In this document: positions 9,341 through 17,472 of the stretch, piece after piece
How positions within the stretch are numbered: position 1 is the stretch's first letter
Layout of the letters: each line of letters opens with the position of its first letter
Assembly: GCA_034658635.1 (NCBI GenBank)
Contig: JAYEFL010000187.1
Location: 1 to 36,158 of the forward strand
Length of the DNA stretch: 36,158 nucleotides
Direction of reading: 5' to 3'
Origin: JABHCC01 sp034658635
Lineage (GTDB): Bacteria > Bacteroidota > Bacteroidia > Bacteroidales > UBA12481
The notes under the pieces: model-generated
Told to the model about the DNA's origin: nothing
The model's database searches: none
What the model saw: only the letters and a program-made list of their open reading frames with translations
Translations under genes and position numbers: made by a program

Positions 9341-11180
9341 AAAGCTTTATTATTTTTCTACTAATAACAAGATTGCCCCTTCGAATTAAAATAAAAAAGG
9401 TTCCATCTGGTAAAGAACTGAGATCAAGCTGATGAGCAATTTTATCCATTTTCATTACCTCCCTGCCACTGATGTCAATAATAGTAAGGCTGGCACCAGA
9501 CAGCACTTCAGAGAAGTCAAGGTTTAATTGATTGAGAACAGGATTTGGATAAACATTTAAGTGGGGCAATTCCGGAGCAAGAAATTCTGCACCATTACCA
9601 GATTTCTTTGATTTATTGGCAAAAACGGGTCGGATCATGAGACTTCCTTCGAAGGAAGTATTTTTCCATAATTGAGTCAGTTTGTAGAAAGTTTTTTTCT
9701 GACTGTCAGTATTTTTGTCAAATCCGATATTAAGAAAATCAGTTGTGACCTGTTGCCATCCTATGTAATAGTTTGCAGGCACAATTCTGGCGGTATCCAG
9801 CCTGAAATAATCAAATCCGTTGAATCCATTTTCCAAACTTGCACGTGCCCCCTCCTGAAGATGGATTAAGTCACCCGGCTGCCCGTCAATTTCATTCCAG
9901 ACTGCCAATCTGAGATACTTTCTATTTGCATCTTCAAAGCTCCGGTTGAATGAAATGGATATGCCAACCAATGAGTCACCTTCATTAAAATTGTGGAATT
10001 GAACAGCTACCATCCCATTATCAGTTCCTTCTCCCGTTAATCCGTAACCTGCTTCTGCTGTGCCGTCATCATAGGCATAATAATCTGCAAATTCCTGAGT
10101 ATAACTTATTCGGGAGTTTTCTGGAATAAGATCATCGACAGTTGGGTTCAGATCCAACTCAATAGTAAAGCTGGCAGAATCTGTTGCATCCGAAGTGAAG
10201 CCATAATTAAATGTAGCATCATATTTTAATTCCTGTAAAGCTTGAATTTCGTCAGCCTCCAAAGATTTCTCAAATCCCTGACTACTTCCATATTCGTCGC
10301 TTATCCTGAACACAGGCTCATAATATTTTCGAGAGCCGGATAAGTTTATAAGATGAACCGGGAAGATAGTTTTTACCTCGCTTAATCCTGCCTCCTTAAA
10401 ATGTTCCCAGGGAAGTGCTGAATAGTTTAGTAACAAAGAGCCCGTTCCTCTTAGAAGACTGAGGTCATTCACAATTGTATCCTGATAATGTCTGTTCTTG
10501 TTGAGGTAGATGTAGTCAAGATGCCAATGATCTGCATTAGCAATCAGGCTTGGTTCGAAGGCATTAGCCAGGGAAGCCAGATTTCTGAACCGGAATTGAA
10601 AACCAGATTTTAGAAAAATTGCACCTCTGATTGAAATCATAACCTGCTTGAAATCCTCAGATCCTGATCCTGCGGAGCTCCATATCCAATGCCATTTGTT
10701 ATCAGTTGGGGCATAAAATTCCAGAATTAAGGAATCCTGGGCTTCAGGAGCATCTCCATTTCCCTGAGCCTGGTAATAAAAGCTGAGATATAAGGTAGTG
10801 TCTCCACCAATATCCAGATTTATAGGTTTTGATGTGAGATAATCAGCCTGGAAACCACTAATGCTGGCATGATCATAAATGGCTCCAATAGAATCCATAG
10901 CATCAAGAGTTGCAACACCTGTTCCTGGGGAATGTATTCCAAAACTGTTATTGATATATGCATAAAAGTCTATCCATTTTGCTTGGTCAGGGTAGGGAGA
11001 TTCTGTTGAGAAGTCATCTGCAAATGGTAGTTCCAGATCAGACGATCCTGATTTCACATTTTCATGGATCCCTTTTTGTGTGGGATAACTCACTACCGAT
11101 CTTAAACTCTCTTGAGAGACTCCGGTAAGTGCTACCCAGGAACTGATAAACAAGAAGAGGGTGACTTTTTTTATTCTCAT
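9333..11180 (-). CDS. T9SS type A sorting domain-containing secreted protein
   Basis: A 615-residue secreted protein with an N-terminal signal peptide (MRIKKVTLFLFISSWVALTG). The C-terminal T9SS sorting domain is marked by VYPNP (PNP at 545-547), DISGREV and LSSLPDGTFFILI, and it ends in RKIIKLYD. The body is beta-rich. Residues about 45-230 look like a jelly-roll (LPFADDFSTESPYPDQAKW; an acidic DG-rich strand pattern; DHWHLDYIYLN) of the kind found in many large Bacteroidota exported proteins. No catalytic motif is seen. It lies 6 bases after the PASTA gene and overlaps the pseudouridine synthase gene by 8 bases, so it is embedded in a housekeeping operon. Cargo of T9SS is confident; the function is unknown. 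Confidence 0.85.
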   Translation of the reverse strand: MRIKKVTLFLFISSWVALTGVSQESLRSVVSYPTQKGIHENVKSGSSDLELPFADDFSTESPYPDQAKWIDFYAYINNSFGIHSPGTGVATLDAMDSIGAIYDHASISGFQADYLTSKPINLDIGGDTTLYLSFYYQAQGNGDAPEAQDSLILEFYAPTDNKWHWIWSSAGSGSEDFKQVMISIRGAIFLKSGFQFRFRNLASLANAFEPSLIANADHWHLDYIYLNKNRHYQDTIVNDLSLLRGTGSLLLNYSALPWEHFKEAGLSEVKTIFPVHLINLSGSRKYYEPVFRISDEYGSSQGFEKSLEADEIQALQELKYDATFNYGFTSDATDSASFTIELDLNPTVDDLIPENSRISYTQEFADYYAYDDGTAEAGYGLTGEGTDNGMVAVQFHNFNEGDSLVGISISFNRSFEDANRKYLRLAVWNEIDGQPGDLIHLQEGARASLENGFNGFDYFRLDTARIVPANYYIGWQQVTTDFLNIGFDKNTDSQKKTFYKLTQLWKNTSFEGSLMIRPVFANKSKKSGNGAEFLAPELPHLNVYPNPVLNQLNLDFSEVLSGASLTIIDISGREVMKMDKIAHQLDLSSLPDGTFFILIRRGNLVISRKIIKLYD

Positions 11181-11186
11181 ATCACT

Positions 11187-12047
11187 TTAATTCAATGGGA
11201 TAATTTCATCAGACTGTAATGTATCCAGTCTGAAAAGACTTGAGTCAGCCATAAACAGCTTTAATGAATCGAGGGTGAGCCAGATATCAATTGGCGATCC
11301 CAACTGAGCTTTTTTGTTGTGATAGTCAGGGAACTGCCTGTAGACCAAGGCATTTATGCTGTCATCAGCACTTTGTATACTGTCGTCAAAAACAACTGCA
11401 CCAATGTTGAAATGGAGATCCAATGACAATGAGGCCGCTGAATCACGGGTCATGTTAATTAGCTTGGGAATATAATCTCTTGTATTGCTAAGTCCTTGGC
11501 CAAGAACTAAAATTATTCCAGATCCTTTTTCGATCGGAGTGCCCGGGTCAATGATTTCACCTTCATATTTCTGGTTTAATACATAGGTTCTTGCAAAATA
11601 TGGTTCATATTCAAGGCTGTCAATAAAGAAACCCTGACTATCTAACAATCTTTTTGCCTGGCGATAAGACATGTCAAAAGCTTTTGGCATCAGTATCATT
11701 TCAGGATACCAGCAGTTTGTTGTCAGAAAGATTTTTCGATTTTTTTTGACCCTGAACCCGGCTGTTGGATATTGGTCCAAAACCCTTCCCCCTGGTTGGT
11801 CTTTCATATAAATACTATCCTGAATTAGCCAGGTGAGTTCTTGTTGAAAACACAAGTGGTCAACTTCCTGAAGATTGAGCCCAGTGAAATTTGGAACCTG
11901 AATTTCTTTTCCATGATCGGTATAAATCTTAAGACTTAACTGAATTACCAGTATTAAACCAAAAGCAATGGCTGTGGCAATCAGAAAGTTCTTCCAAAAA
12001 ACCCATGTAGTAAGAAACCGCCAGAATGATATTTTCTTTTTAGGCAT
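11187..12047 (-). CDS. Membrane-anchored PASTA domain protein
   Basis: A 286-residue protein with one transmembrane anchor near the N-terminus (about residues 12-34) and a periplasmic part. That part consists of roughly three PASTA repeats: VPNFTGLNLQEVDHLCFQQ (about 38-105), MPKAFDMSYRQAKRLLDSQ (about 112-183) and IPKLINMTRDSAASLSL (about 190-262). PASTA domains bind muropeptides or beta-lactams in several proteins. There is no kinase or transpeptidase domain here. Proximity to ddl fits a role in peptidoglycan biology, but this is inferred. A TATCTTTG promoter element lies 30 bases upstream, inside a perfect inverted repeat. Confidence 0.88.
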   Translation of the reverse strand: MPKKKISFWRFLTTWVFWKNFLIATAIAFGLILVIQLSLKIYTDHGKEIQVPNFTGLNLQEVDHLCFQQELTWLIQDSIYMKDQPGGRVLDQYPTAGFRVKKNRKIFLTTNCWYPEMILMPKAFDMSYRQAKRLLDSQGFFIDSLEYEPYFARTYVLNQKYEGEIIDPGTPIEKGSGIILVLGQGLSNTRDYIPKLINMTRDSAASLSLDLHFNIGAVVFDDSIQSADDSINALVYRQFPDYHNKKAQLGSPIDIWLTLDSLKLFMADSSLFRLDTLQSDEIIPLN

Positions 12048-12076
12048 AACCCTTTCGCTTTGTATGAACGCTTCAG

Positions 12077-12095
12077 CAAAGATAAAATTATCTTT
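12077..12095 (-). promoter_or_regulatory. Putative -7 box within a perfect inverted repeat, upstream of the PASTA gene
   Basis: On the minus strand TATCTTTG (12084-12077) matches TAnnTTTG exactly, 30 bases before the PASTA start codon. It overlaps a perfect palindrome, AAAGATAA-AA-TTATCTTT (12078-12095). No matching TTTG is found at the -33 position, so this half-match is only suggestive. The palindrome could be an operator or a weak hairpin after mqnE. Confidence 0.4.
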
Positions 12096-12104
12096 AGAGA
12101 TAGA

Positions 12105-13193
12105 TTAATAGGCTTTAATAGTGTTATAAAGAGTGTCGCGTTCAATTGCCTGGCGACCGGCAGCTTTGATTATGCTAAGCAGTTTGTCTGTGCTGAATGA
12201 AGGATTTTGATCGTTTGCCCCTGCCATTGAATAAATTTTGGTTGTATCGTCAATGGTTCCATCCAGATCATCTACCCCAAAATCAAGAGATAAAGCAGCC
12301 ATATCTTTTCCAATCATTGGCCAGTAAGCCTTTATATGCGGAATGTTATCCAGATAAAGCCGTGAAACAGCATAATTTTTAAGGTCTTCAATTACGGAAA
12401 CTTCTCCGATAGCCGATAGAGCATTATTCATATGCTTGTATTTCAGAGGTATAAAAACCTGGAAGCCATGGGTCTTATCCTGCAGATTTCTAATCCTTTT
12501 CATGTGATCTATCCGGTGATGATAATTTTCTAAATGCCCGTAAAGAATAGTAGCGTTGGTTGATAAACCAATTTCATGTGCAGTCTGATGAATTTCGAGC
12601 CAGGTTTTGGAGTCGGATTTATCCGGGCAAATCTGCTTGCGAAGCTCTTCATCAAAAATTTCAGCTCCTCCCCCGGGAATAGATCCTAGTCCGGCTTCTT
12701 TCAGGATTAGCAAACCTTCTTTAAAGCTTTTTTTGCTTTTGCGTATCATGAAGTCAAGTTCAACTGCAGTGAATGCTTTTATGTGGAGTTCAGGACGTTT
12801 TTGTTTTATACTCCTGAGAATATTAGCATAGTACCCCAGGTCGCGCTGAGGATGCACCCCGCCAACAATATGAACTTCGGTTATATCCCGATCTTTAAAC
12901 CTGTCAATCTCATTGAGAATAGCTTCTTTATCCATTTCCCAGGCACCTTCCTGATTAACCCTTCTGCGGTACGAACAGAACAGACAGTTATGAATACAAA
13001 TATTAGTTGGCTCCAGATGGAAGTTGCGGTTAAAATATACCTTGTTGCCATTTATTTTTGTCCTGGAAATACTGGCAAGACGCCCTAGGAATCCCAATTC
13101 AGCCTTCTCAAAAAGAGCAAGAGCTTCTTCATCAGTCAGCCTTTCTGATGCAACTACTTTTTCTTCAATTCTTTGCAATATCGCTTTGGTCAT
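12105..13193 (-). CDS. mqnE: Aminofutalosine synthase (radical SAM)
   Basis: A 362-residue radical SAM enzyme of the MqnE/MqnC/CofH group. The cluster-binding motif is CIHNCLFC (C66, C70, C73; CX3CX2C). The C-terminal GVDDLDGTIDDTTKIYSMAGA fits MqnE better than MqnC, so I assign aminofutalosine synthase. This enzyme joins the enolpyruvyl benzoate product of MqnA to SAM in the futalosine route to menaquinone. I use the ATG at 13193 (MTKAILQRIEEK), since the longer frame to 13331 would run through the divergent promoter region and into the opposite gene. No other mqn gene is in the window. Confidence 0.92.
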   Translation of the reverse strand: MTKAILQRIEEKVVASERLTDEEALALFEKAELGFLGRLASISRTKINGNKVYFNRNFHLEPTNICIHNCLFCSYRRRVNQEGAWEMDKEAILNEIDRFKDRDITEVHIVGGVHPQRDLGYYANILRSIKQKRPELHIKAFTAVELDFMIRKSKKSFKEGLLILKEAGLGSIPGGGAEIFDEELRKQICPDKSDSKTWLEIHQTAHEIGLSTNATILYGHLENYHHRIDHMKRIRNLQDKTHGFQVFIPLKYKHMNNALSAIGEVSVIEDLKNYAVSRLYLDNIPHIKAYWPMIGKDMAALSLDFGVDDLDGTIDDTTKIYSMAGANDQNPSFSTDKLLSIIKAAGRQAIERDTLYNTIKAY

Positions 13194-13236
13194 AATACCT
13201 GTTTGCTTGAATGGTAAAAATAGGTAAATTCTGCCT

Positions 13237-13267
13237 TTTGATGGTAGATTTACTTTTTCCATCTTTG
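13237..13267 (+). promoter_or_regulatory. Putative Bacteroidota promoter for the FAD oxidoreductase gene
   Basis: TTTG (13237-13240), a 19-base spacer and CATCTTTG (13260-13267) match the phylum consensus apart from C instead of T at the first -7 position. The ATG at 13276 is only 8 bases after the -7 box, so the 5' leader would be very short or nearly absent. Confidence 0.5.
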
Positions 13268-13275
13268 TGACTCCT

Positions 13276-14859
13276 ATGCCAGAAAAGAAAAAAACAGCAG
13301 TGATTATTGGCGCGGGGCCGGCAGGACTCACTGCTGCCTACGAGTTGGTTTCTAGAACTGATTACGTGCCAGTCATTTTGGAAGAGTCAGACATGGTGGG
13401 TGGGATATCCAGAACAGTTAATTATAAGGGTAACCGGATAGATATAGGGGGTCATAGGTTCTTCTCCAAATCAGACCGTGTAATGAATTGGTGGCTGCAA
13501 TTTCTGCCTTTACAAGATCTTTCAGGGCAGGAGAAAGTTTCCATACAGTACCATAAGAAAAGTCGCGAATTACCAGGAGGGTTACCTGGTGTTGATCCTG
13601 ACAAAACAGACAAAGTCATGCTGGTGAGAAATCGCTTGTCAAGGATTTTTTATTTGCGCAGGTTCTTTGACTATCCGGTACGTTTGAATGGCAGAACAAT
13701 ATCTAATCTGGGTATTCTCAGAATGGCAAGCATAGGGGTGTCATATATCCGAATCCGACTTTTCCCAATAAGAAAAGAGAAAAGTCTGGAAGATTTCTTT
13801 ATTAATCGTTTCGGCCGGGTTTTATACAATACCTTTTTCAAAGATTATACTGAAAAGGTGTGGGGTGTGCCCTGTAATCAGATAAAGCCCGAGTGGGGAG
13901 CTCAGAGGATTAAGGGCCTGTCTGTTTCCAGAGCTTTGTGGCATGCTTTGAAATCTATAGTACCAAGGGATGGATCAATTGATCAGAAAGGTGTGGAAAC
14001 AAGTCTTATTGACCGGTTTTTATATCCAAAATTTGGTCCCGGGCAATTATGGCAGGAGGTTAGAGATAAGGCACTTGAGAAAGGTGCTGAACTGCACATG
14101 GAATACAAAGTGGTTCAATTAGAGAAAAGTGAAGATAAAATAACCGGAGTATGGGCAGAAAATCACAAAAGCGGAGAGAGACGTTTGTTTTCTGGCGATT
14201 TGGTTTTTAGTACAATGCCTGTCAAAGATTTAATTCTGAGCATGAATGCTCCAGTGCCTAAATCTGTAATGGATATAGCAAGTGGATTGATGTATCGGGA
14301 TTTTATTGCAGTTGGAGTGTTGTTGACAAAAATGAATGTCAATTCACCTGATGCAGGTATTGAGAGTTCTGTTCCGGATAACTGGATCTATATTCAGGAA
14401 TCTGATGTGCTTGTTGGAAGAATTCAGGTATTTAATAATTGGAGTCCCTACATGGTAGCTGATTCTTCAAAAGTTTGGTTGGGACTGGAGTATTTTTGCA
14501 GTGAGGGGGATGATTTGTGGGAGAGGTCTGATGAGGCTCTGCTGAAACTTGCCGTAAGTGAGTTGCTTGCTATTGGATTGGCATTGGAGGAGGATTTTGT
14601 GGATGGGGTAGTGGTGCGTATGCCCAAGACCTATCCGGCATATTTCGGAACTTATGACAAGTTTCACCAAATACGAGCTTATACAGATCAGATTGAGAAT
14701 CTTTTTCTGCTTGGTCGGAATGGTATGCATAAATATAATAATCAGGATCATAGTATGTTGACAGCGATGACTGCAGTTGATAATATTGTGGCCGGAATTA
14801 ATTCGCGTGAATCTATCTGGGCTGTAAATACCGAGGAAGAGTATCATGAAGAAGAATAA
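13276..14859 (+). CDS. FAD-dependent oxidoreductase (UDP-galactopyranose mutase / HemY-like fold)
   Basis: A 527-residue flavoprotein. The N-terminal Rossmann motif is VIIGAGPAGLTAAYEL (GxGxxG at 12-17), followed by a second dinucleotide-binding segment VGGISRTVNYKGNRIDIGGHRFF. The C-terminal LGRNGMHKYNNQDHSMLTAM is the FAD-closing segment. This belongs to the amine oxidase / protoporphyrinogen oxidase-like superfamily, which includes UDP-galactopyranose mutase. The substrate cannot be read from sequence. The ATG at 13276 is preferred to an in-frame GTG at 13267 that lies inside the promoter. Its last 14 bases overlap the next gene, which encodes a GT-C-like membrane protein, so a role in glycan or lipid-linked sugar metabolism is a reasonable inference. 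Confidence 0.85.
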   Translation: MPEKKKTAVIIGAGPAGLTAAYELVSRTDYVPVILEESDMVGGISRTVNYKGNRIDIGGHRFFSKSDRVMNWWLQFLPLQDLSGQEKVSIQYHKKSRELPGGLPGVDPDKTDKVMLVRNRLSRIFYLRRFFDYPVRLNGRTISNLGILRMASIGVSYIRIRLFPIRKEKSLEDFFINRFGRVLYNTFFKDYTEKVWGVPCNQIKPEWGAQRIKGLSVSRALWHALKSIVPRDGSIDQKGVETSLIDRFLYPKFGPGQLWQEVRDKALEKGAELHMEYKVVQLEKSEDKITGVWAENHKSGERRLFSGDLVFSTMPVKDLILSMNAPVPKSVMDIASGLMYRDFIAVGVLLTKMNVNSPDAGIESSVPDNWIYIQESDVLVGRIQVFNNWSPYMVADSSKVWLGLEYFCSEGDDLWERSDEALLKLAVSELLAIGLALEEDFVDGVVVRMPKTYPAYFGTYDKFHQIRAYTDQIENLFLLGRNGMHKYNNQDHSMLTAMTAVDNIVAGINSRESIWAVNTEEEYHEEE

Positions 14860-16588
14860 CTCAAAAGCTGTTTACTATCTTTTTCTGACAGGATTGGTAC
14901 TGATTCTGGTGAATATTCTTTTTGGGATACCACAGGGTGAAGGATTTAATCCGAGCGATGACGGAGTGATTCTGGGTCAATCATTCAGAATGCTGGCAGG
15001 CCAGATTCCTCATCTTGATTTTATCAGTATACGACCTGCAGGCTCAGCGCTTTTTCATGCTCTTAGTTTTTTTTCGCCTCTTCCGCTTGAAGTGTCAGCC
15101 CGTTGGATTACCCTGTTGCAATATCTTATTTACTCGTTTCTCTGGGCTTGGATGCTGGTGAAGTCTGTGCCCCAGGATTCAGATAGGACCTTTTGGATAA
15201 TATGCATGTCGGTATTGATCTTTGTGTTGAATCAGAACTATTATAATCTATTTCCCTGGACTACCATAGATGCTTTTTTCTTTTTTAGCCTGGGTTTCTT
15301 CATTTACTGGAATTGGAAAGGGGTAGGGCTTGGTAAGACAGAATCCTGGATGCGGTTTTTTCTGATATTCTTCTTCTCAGGATATGCTGCCCTGTGTCGT
15401 CAGAGTTTTGCACTACCGTTTTTGGTTCTTGCATTTGTGGTCTTTTTTGAATCCTTGCATCTGAAGAAAATACGAACTTTTGTTTCATCCCTGATTTTCG
15501 GGCTATTCCCATACTGGGTTTATGCCTTTATATTGATCAAAAATGAGGCTTTCAAGCTGTTTCTGGATCAAATGGCAGGCAGAACTGAGTTGTGGCAGAC
15601 TGGGATAGTCAGATTTGGACAGGAATTTTGGGAATCACCTGTTCTGATCTTGTTCATTCTGTTGATTGTTTCTTTTTTGCTTTTCAGATTCGTAAATTCT
15701 CCTGTGCTTAAAACCAGGAGCTTAATAAAGTCAGTAAATCTGGTAGTCTTGTTACTGCTTGGCACGACTCTGATCCTGATTATCATGGTTTTTTCACGTC
15801 CTGAAAACTTATTCTCGTATAGCTTTATTTTCTTCTGGCTTTTGATGTTACTTATGATTGTTAAGGGCTTACTCCCCAAGCAGGGAATGATGTTGCATCG
15901 CTTATCATTATGGGTGCTGTTTGTCGCATGGACATCAGCCATATCATTAGGAGACAATGCCCCTGTTTTTTCAATGGGTGTTCTTGCCGGAGCTTTAATT
16001 TTGACCATTATGTCATGGATGCCGGCTGGCACATGGCTTCCTTTAAAGTTTACATATGTAAGAAGAGCAGCTTTGATCATTTCTGCCATTCTGATATTGG
16101 GCCTTGGCATTTTTGGCCAGAAATCAAACAATTACCGGGATCTTGATTCAGGACAATTGCATTTCATGATGGAACTCGAATATCCTGGTATGGGAAAGAT
16201 CAGGACTAATCCGAGAACCTATGAGTATATGAAAGAGATCCGGCGAATATATACTGGTTTAGATCAACCAGAAGGCCGATTTGTTGTTTTGCCAAATGCC
16301 AGCTTAATATATCCACTGCTAAACTCTCATAATCCTATGCCTTTGGATTGGATGCAGGGGCCTGAGTTTGTTGGTCAGGAGGAGGATTTATTGAAGCGAC
16401 TGAGCAATATCAATAAAACTGAGGGAATTTATTTGTTGTTTGATAAGTATAACTCCAAATGGATCGCAGATAGCTTGATGAGTATGGAATTTGATCTGGA
16501 AATCTACCCTTACTACCCCTTTTTACAGGACGCAAGTATTCCTCTTGATATGAAATCTGACTGGTTTGATGTCAGGTTGTGGAAATAA
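14846..16588 (+). CDS. Polytopic membrane protein, GT-C glycosyltransferase-like
   Basis: A 580-residue protein with about 11 hydrophobic helices over the first 430 residues, followed by a ~140-residue soluble tail. In the first extracytoplasmic loop, PSDDG (D38, D39) is followed by GQIPHLDFISIRPAGSALFHAL. Acidic residues and such a loop at this place are typical of GT-C enzymes (the PMT/GT39 type), which use polyprenyl-phosphate sugars. The match is by pattern only, and no named family is certain. It overlaps the upstream FAD oxidoreductase gene by 14 bases, so the two are translationally coupled. It ends 21 bases from the convergent rpmH stop. Confidence 0.7.
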   Translation: MKKNNSKAVYYLFLTGLVLILVNILFGIPQGEGFNPSDDGVILGQSFRMLAGQIPHLDFISIRPAGSALFHALSFFSPLPLEVSARWITLLQYLIYSFLWAWMLVKSVPQDSDRTFWIICMSVLIFVLNQNYYNLFPWTTIDAFFFFSLGFFIYWNWKGVGLGKTESWMRFFLIFFFSGYAALCRQSFALPFLVLAFVVFFESLHLKKIRTFVSSLIFGLFPYWVYAFILIKNEAFKLFLDQMAGRTELWQTGIVRFGQEFWESPVLILFILLIVSFLLFRFVNSPVLKTRSLIKSVNLVVLLLLGTTLILIIMVFSRPENLFSYSFIFFWLLMLLMIVKGLLPKQGMMLHRLSLWVLFVAWTSAISLGDNAPVFSMGVLAGALILTIMSWMPAGTWLPLKFTYVRRAALIISAILILGLGIFGQKSNNYRDLDSGQLHFMMELEYPGMGKIRTNPRTYEYMKEIRRIYTGLDQPEGRFVVLPNASLIYPLLNSHNPMPLDWMQGPEFVGQEEDLLKRLSNINKTEGIYLLFDKYNSKWIADSLMSMEFDLEIYPYYPFLQDASIPLDMKSDWFDVRLWK

Positions 16589-16608
16589 ATAAAGTGATGG
16601 AGGATTTG

Positions 16609-16767
16609 CTAGACCTTATGACGAGGTTCGTCAGAAACAGAAAGTTTCTTTCTCCCTTTAGCTCTGCGCGATGCTAAAACGCTACGTCCGCTTACAGATT
16701 CCATACGTGTACGAAATCCATGTTTGTTTTTTCTCTTCCGCTTTGATGGTTGAAATGTGCGTTTCAT
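16609..16767 (-). CDS. rpmH: 50S ribosomal protein L34
   Basis: A 52-residue reading frame read by hand. It starts MKRTFQPSKRKRKNKHGFRTRM, continues SGRSVLASRRAKGRKKLSVS and ends DEPRHKV. This is an unmistakable L34, with the family's KRTFQPS start, HGFRxRM core and RRAKGRKKL tail. L34 is a small basic protein of the large ribosomal subunit. In many bacteria rpmH is next to rnpA, but here it follows rsmG by 81 bases. A perfect Bacteroidota promoter lies directly upstream, so it can be expressed independently. TAG ends it at 16609, 20 bases from the convergent membrane protein gene. No hairpin terminator was seen. Confidence 0.97.
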   Translation of the reverse strand: MKRTFQPSKRKRKNKHGFRTRMESVSGRSVLASRRAKGRKKLSVSDEPRHKV

Positions 16768-16806
16768 TATATATATCCTTTATTATCGTACTCTGATTTT
16801 GGTCTG

Positions 16807-16837
16807 CAAAGGTAAAGTTTATATTGGAAAGAACAAA
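16807..16837 (-). promoter_or_regulatory. Consensus Bacteroidota promoter for rpmH
   Basis: On the minus strand TTTG (16837-16834), exactly 19 bases of spacer and TACCTTTG (16814-16807) fit the phylum consensus at every fixed base. Transcription would start near 16800, giving a leader of about 33 bases before the rpmH ATG. It lies between rsmG and rpmH. Confidence 0.8.
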
Positions 16838-16848
16838 TCTACGATAGA

Positions 16849-17472
16849 TTAATATGCAGGCAAATAGACGATTCTTTTTGTGTCAAAAAATTCTTCCTCG
16901 AAATAATCATTAAGATCTATGATCCTGGTCTTTTTATGAAAAGGCTTGAGTTCTTCAATAAGATCACCCCCTTTCAGAGCGATGATCCCATTTTTTAATT
17001 TTCCGTTCTGGTCCTTTCGAAAGCGATTTTTCACCCATGGTAAAAATTTAGGCATGGCTGTTACTGCTCTTGATACTATAAAGTGATACTTTCCCGGAAG
17101 GGTTTCTGCCCTGGCCTGTAGTGCAATGGTATTATCCAGTTCGAGAGCTTCAATAACTCCGTTAACTACCTTGATTTTTTTCCCAATACTATCAACCAGG
17201 GTGAACTTACAAGCAGGGAAGAATATGGCCAGAGGGATTCCAGGAAACCCTCCGCCTGTACCTACATCAAGAATTTGGGTGTTATCAGTGAATGAATGAA
17301 ACCGGGCAATGGAAAGGGAGTGTAAAACATGTCGCTCATAAAGCTGATCCATATCCTTTCTGGATAATACATTGATTTTATTATTCCAATCCTGGTATAG
17401 GCTTTCCAGTTTCCGATATCTGTCGATTTGAACCGGATTTAGTTCCGGGAAATATTTCAATATGATATCCAC
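16849..17472 (-). CDS. rsmG: 16S rRNA (guanine(527)-N7)-methyltransferase
   Basis: A 207-residue SAM-dependent methyltransferase with the RsmG/GidB signature ILDVGTGGGFPGIPLAI (DVGTGGGFPG at 69-78). N-terminal landmarks WNNKINVLSRKD and ERHVLHSL are also characteristic. RsmG methylates G527 of 16S rRNA, and its loss gives low-level streptomycin resistance in several bacteria. The length is normal. Its ATG directly follows the stop codon of the sigma factor gene with no spacer, so the two must be co-transcribed and probably coupled. Confidence 0.95.
   Translation of the reverse strand: MDIILKYFPELNPVQIDRYRKLESLYQDWNNKINVLSRKDMDQLYERHVLHSLSIARFHSFTDNTQILDVGTGGGFPGIPLAIFFPACKFTLVDSIGKKIKVVNGVIEALELDNTIALQARAETLPGKYHFIVSRAVTAMPKFLPWVKNRFRKDQNGKLKNGIIALKGGDLIEELKPFHKKTRIIDLNDYFEEEFFDTKRIVYLPAY

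Noticed and set aside
13194..13331. Upstream extension of mqnE to 13331
   Set aside because: It would overlap the start of the divergent flavoprotein gene, and the added 46 residues do not resemble MqnE; the ATG at 13193 gives the normal N-terminus.
15568..16131. 187-codon open frame on the minus strand
   Set aside because: It lies wholly inside the GT-C-like membrane protein gene, shows no family motif and has no promoter or ribosome site of its own.
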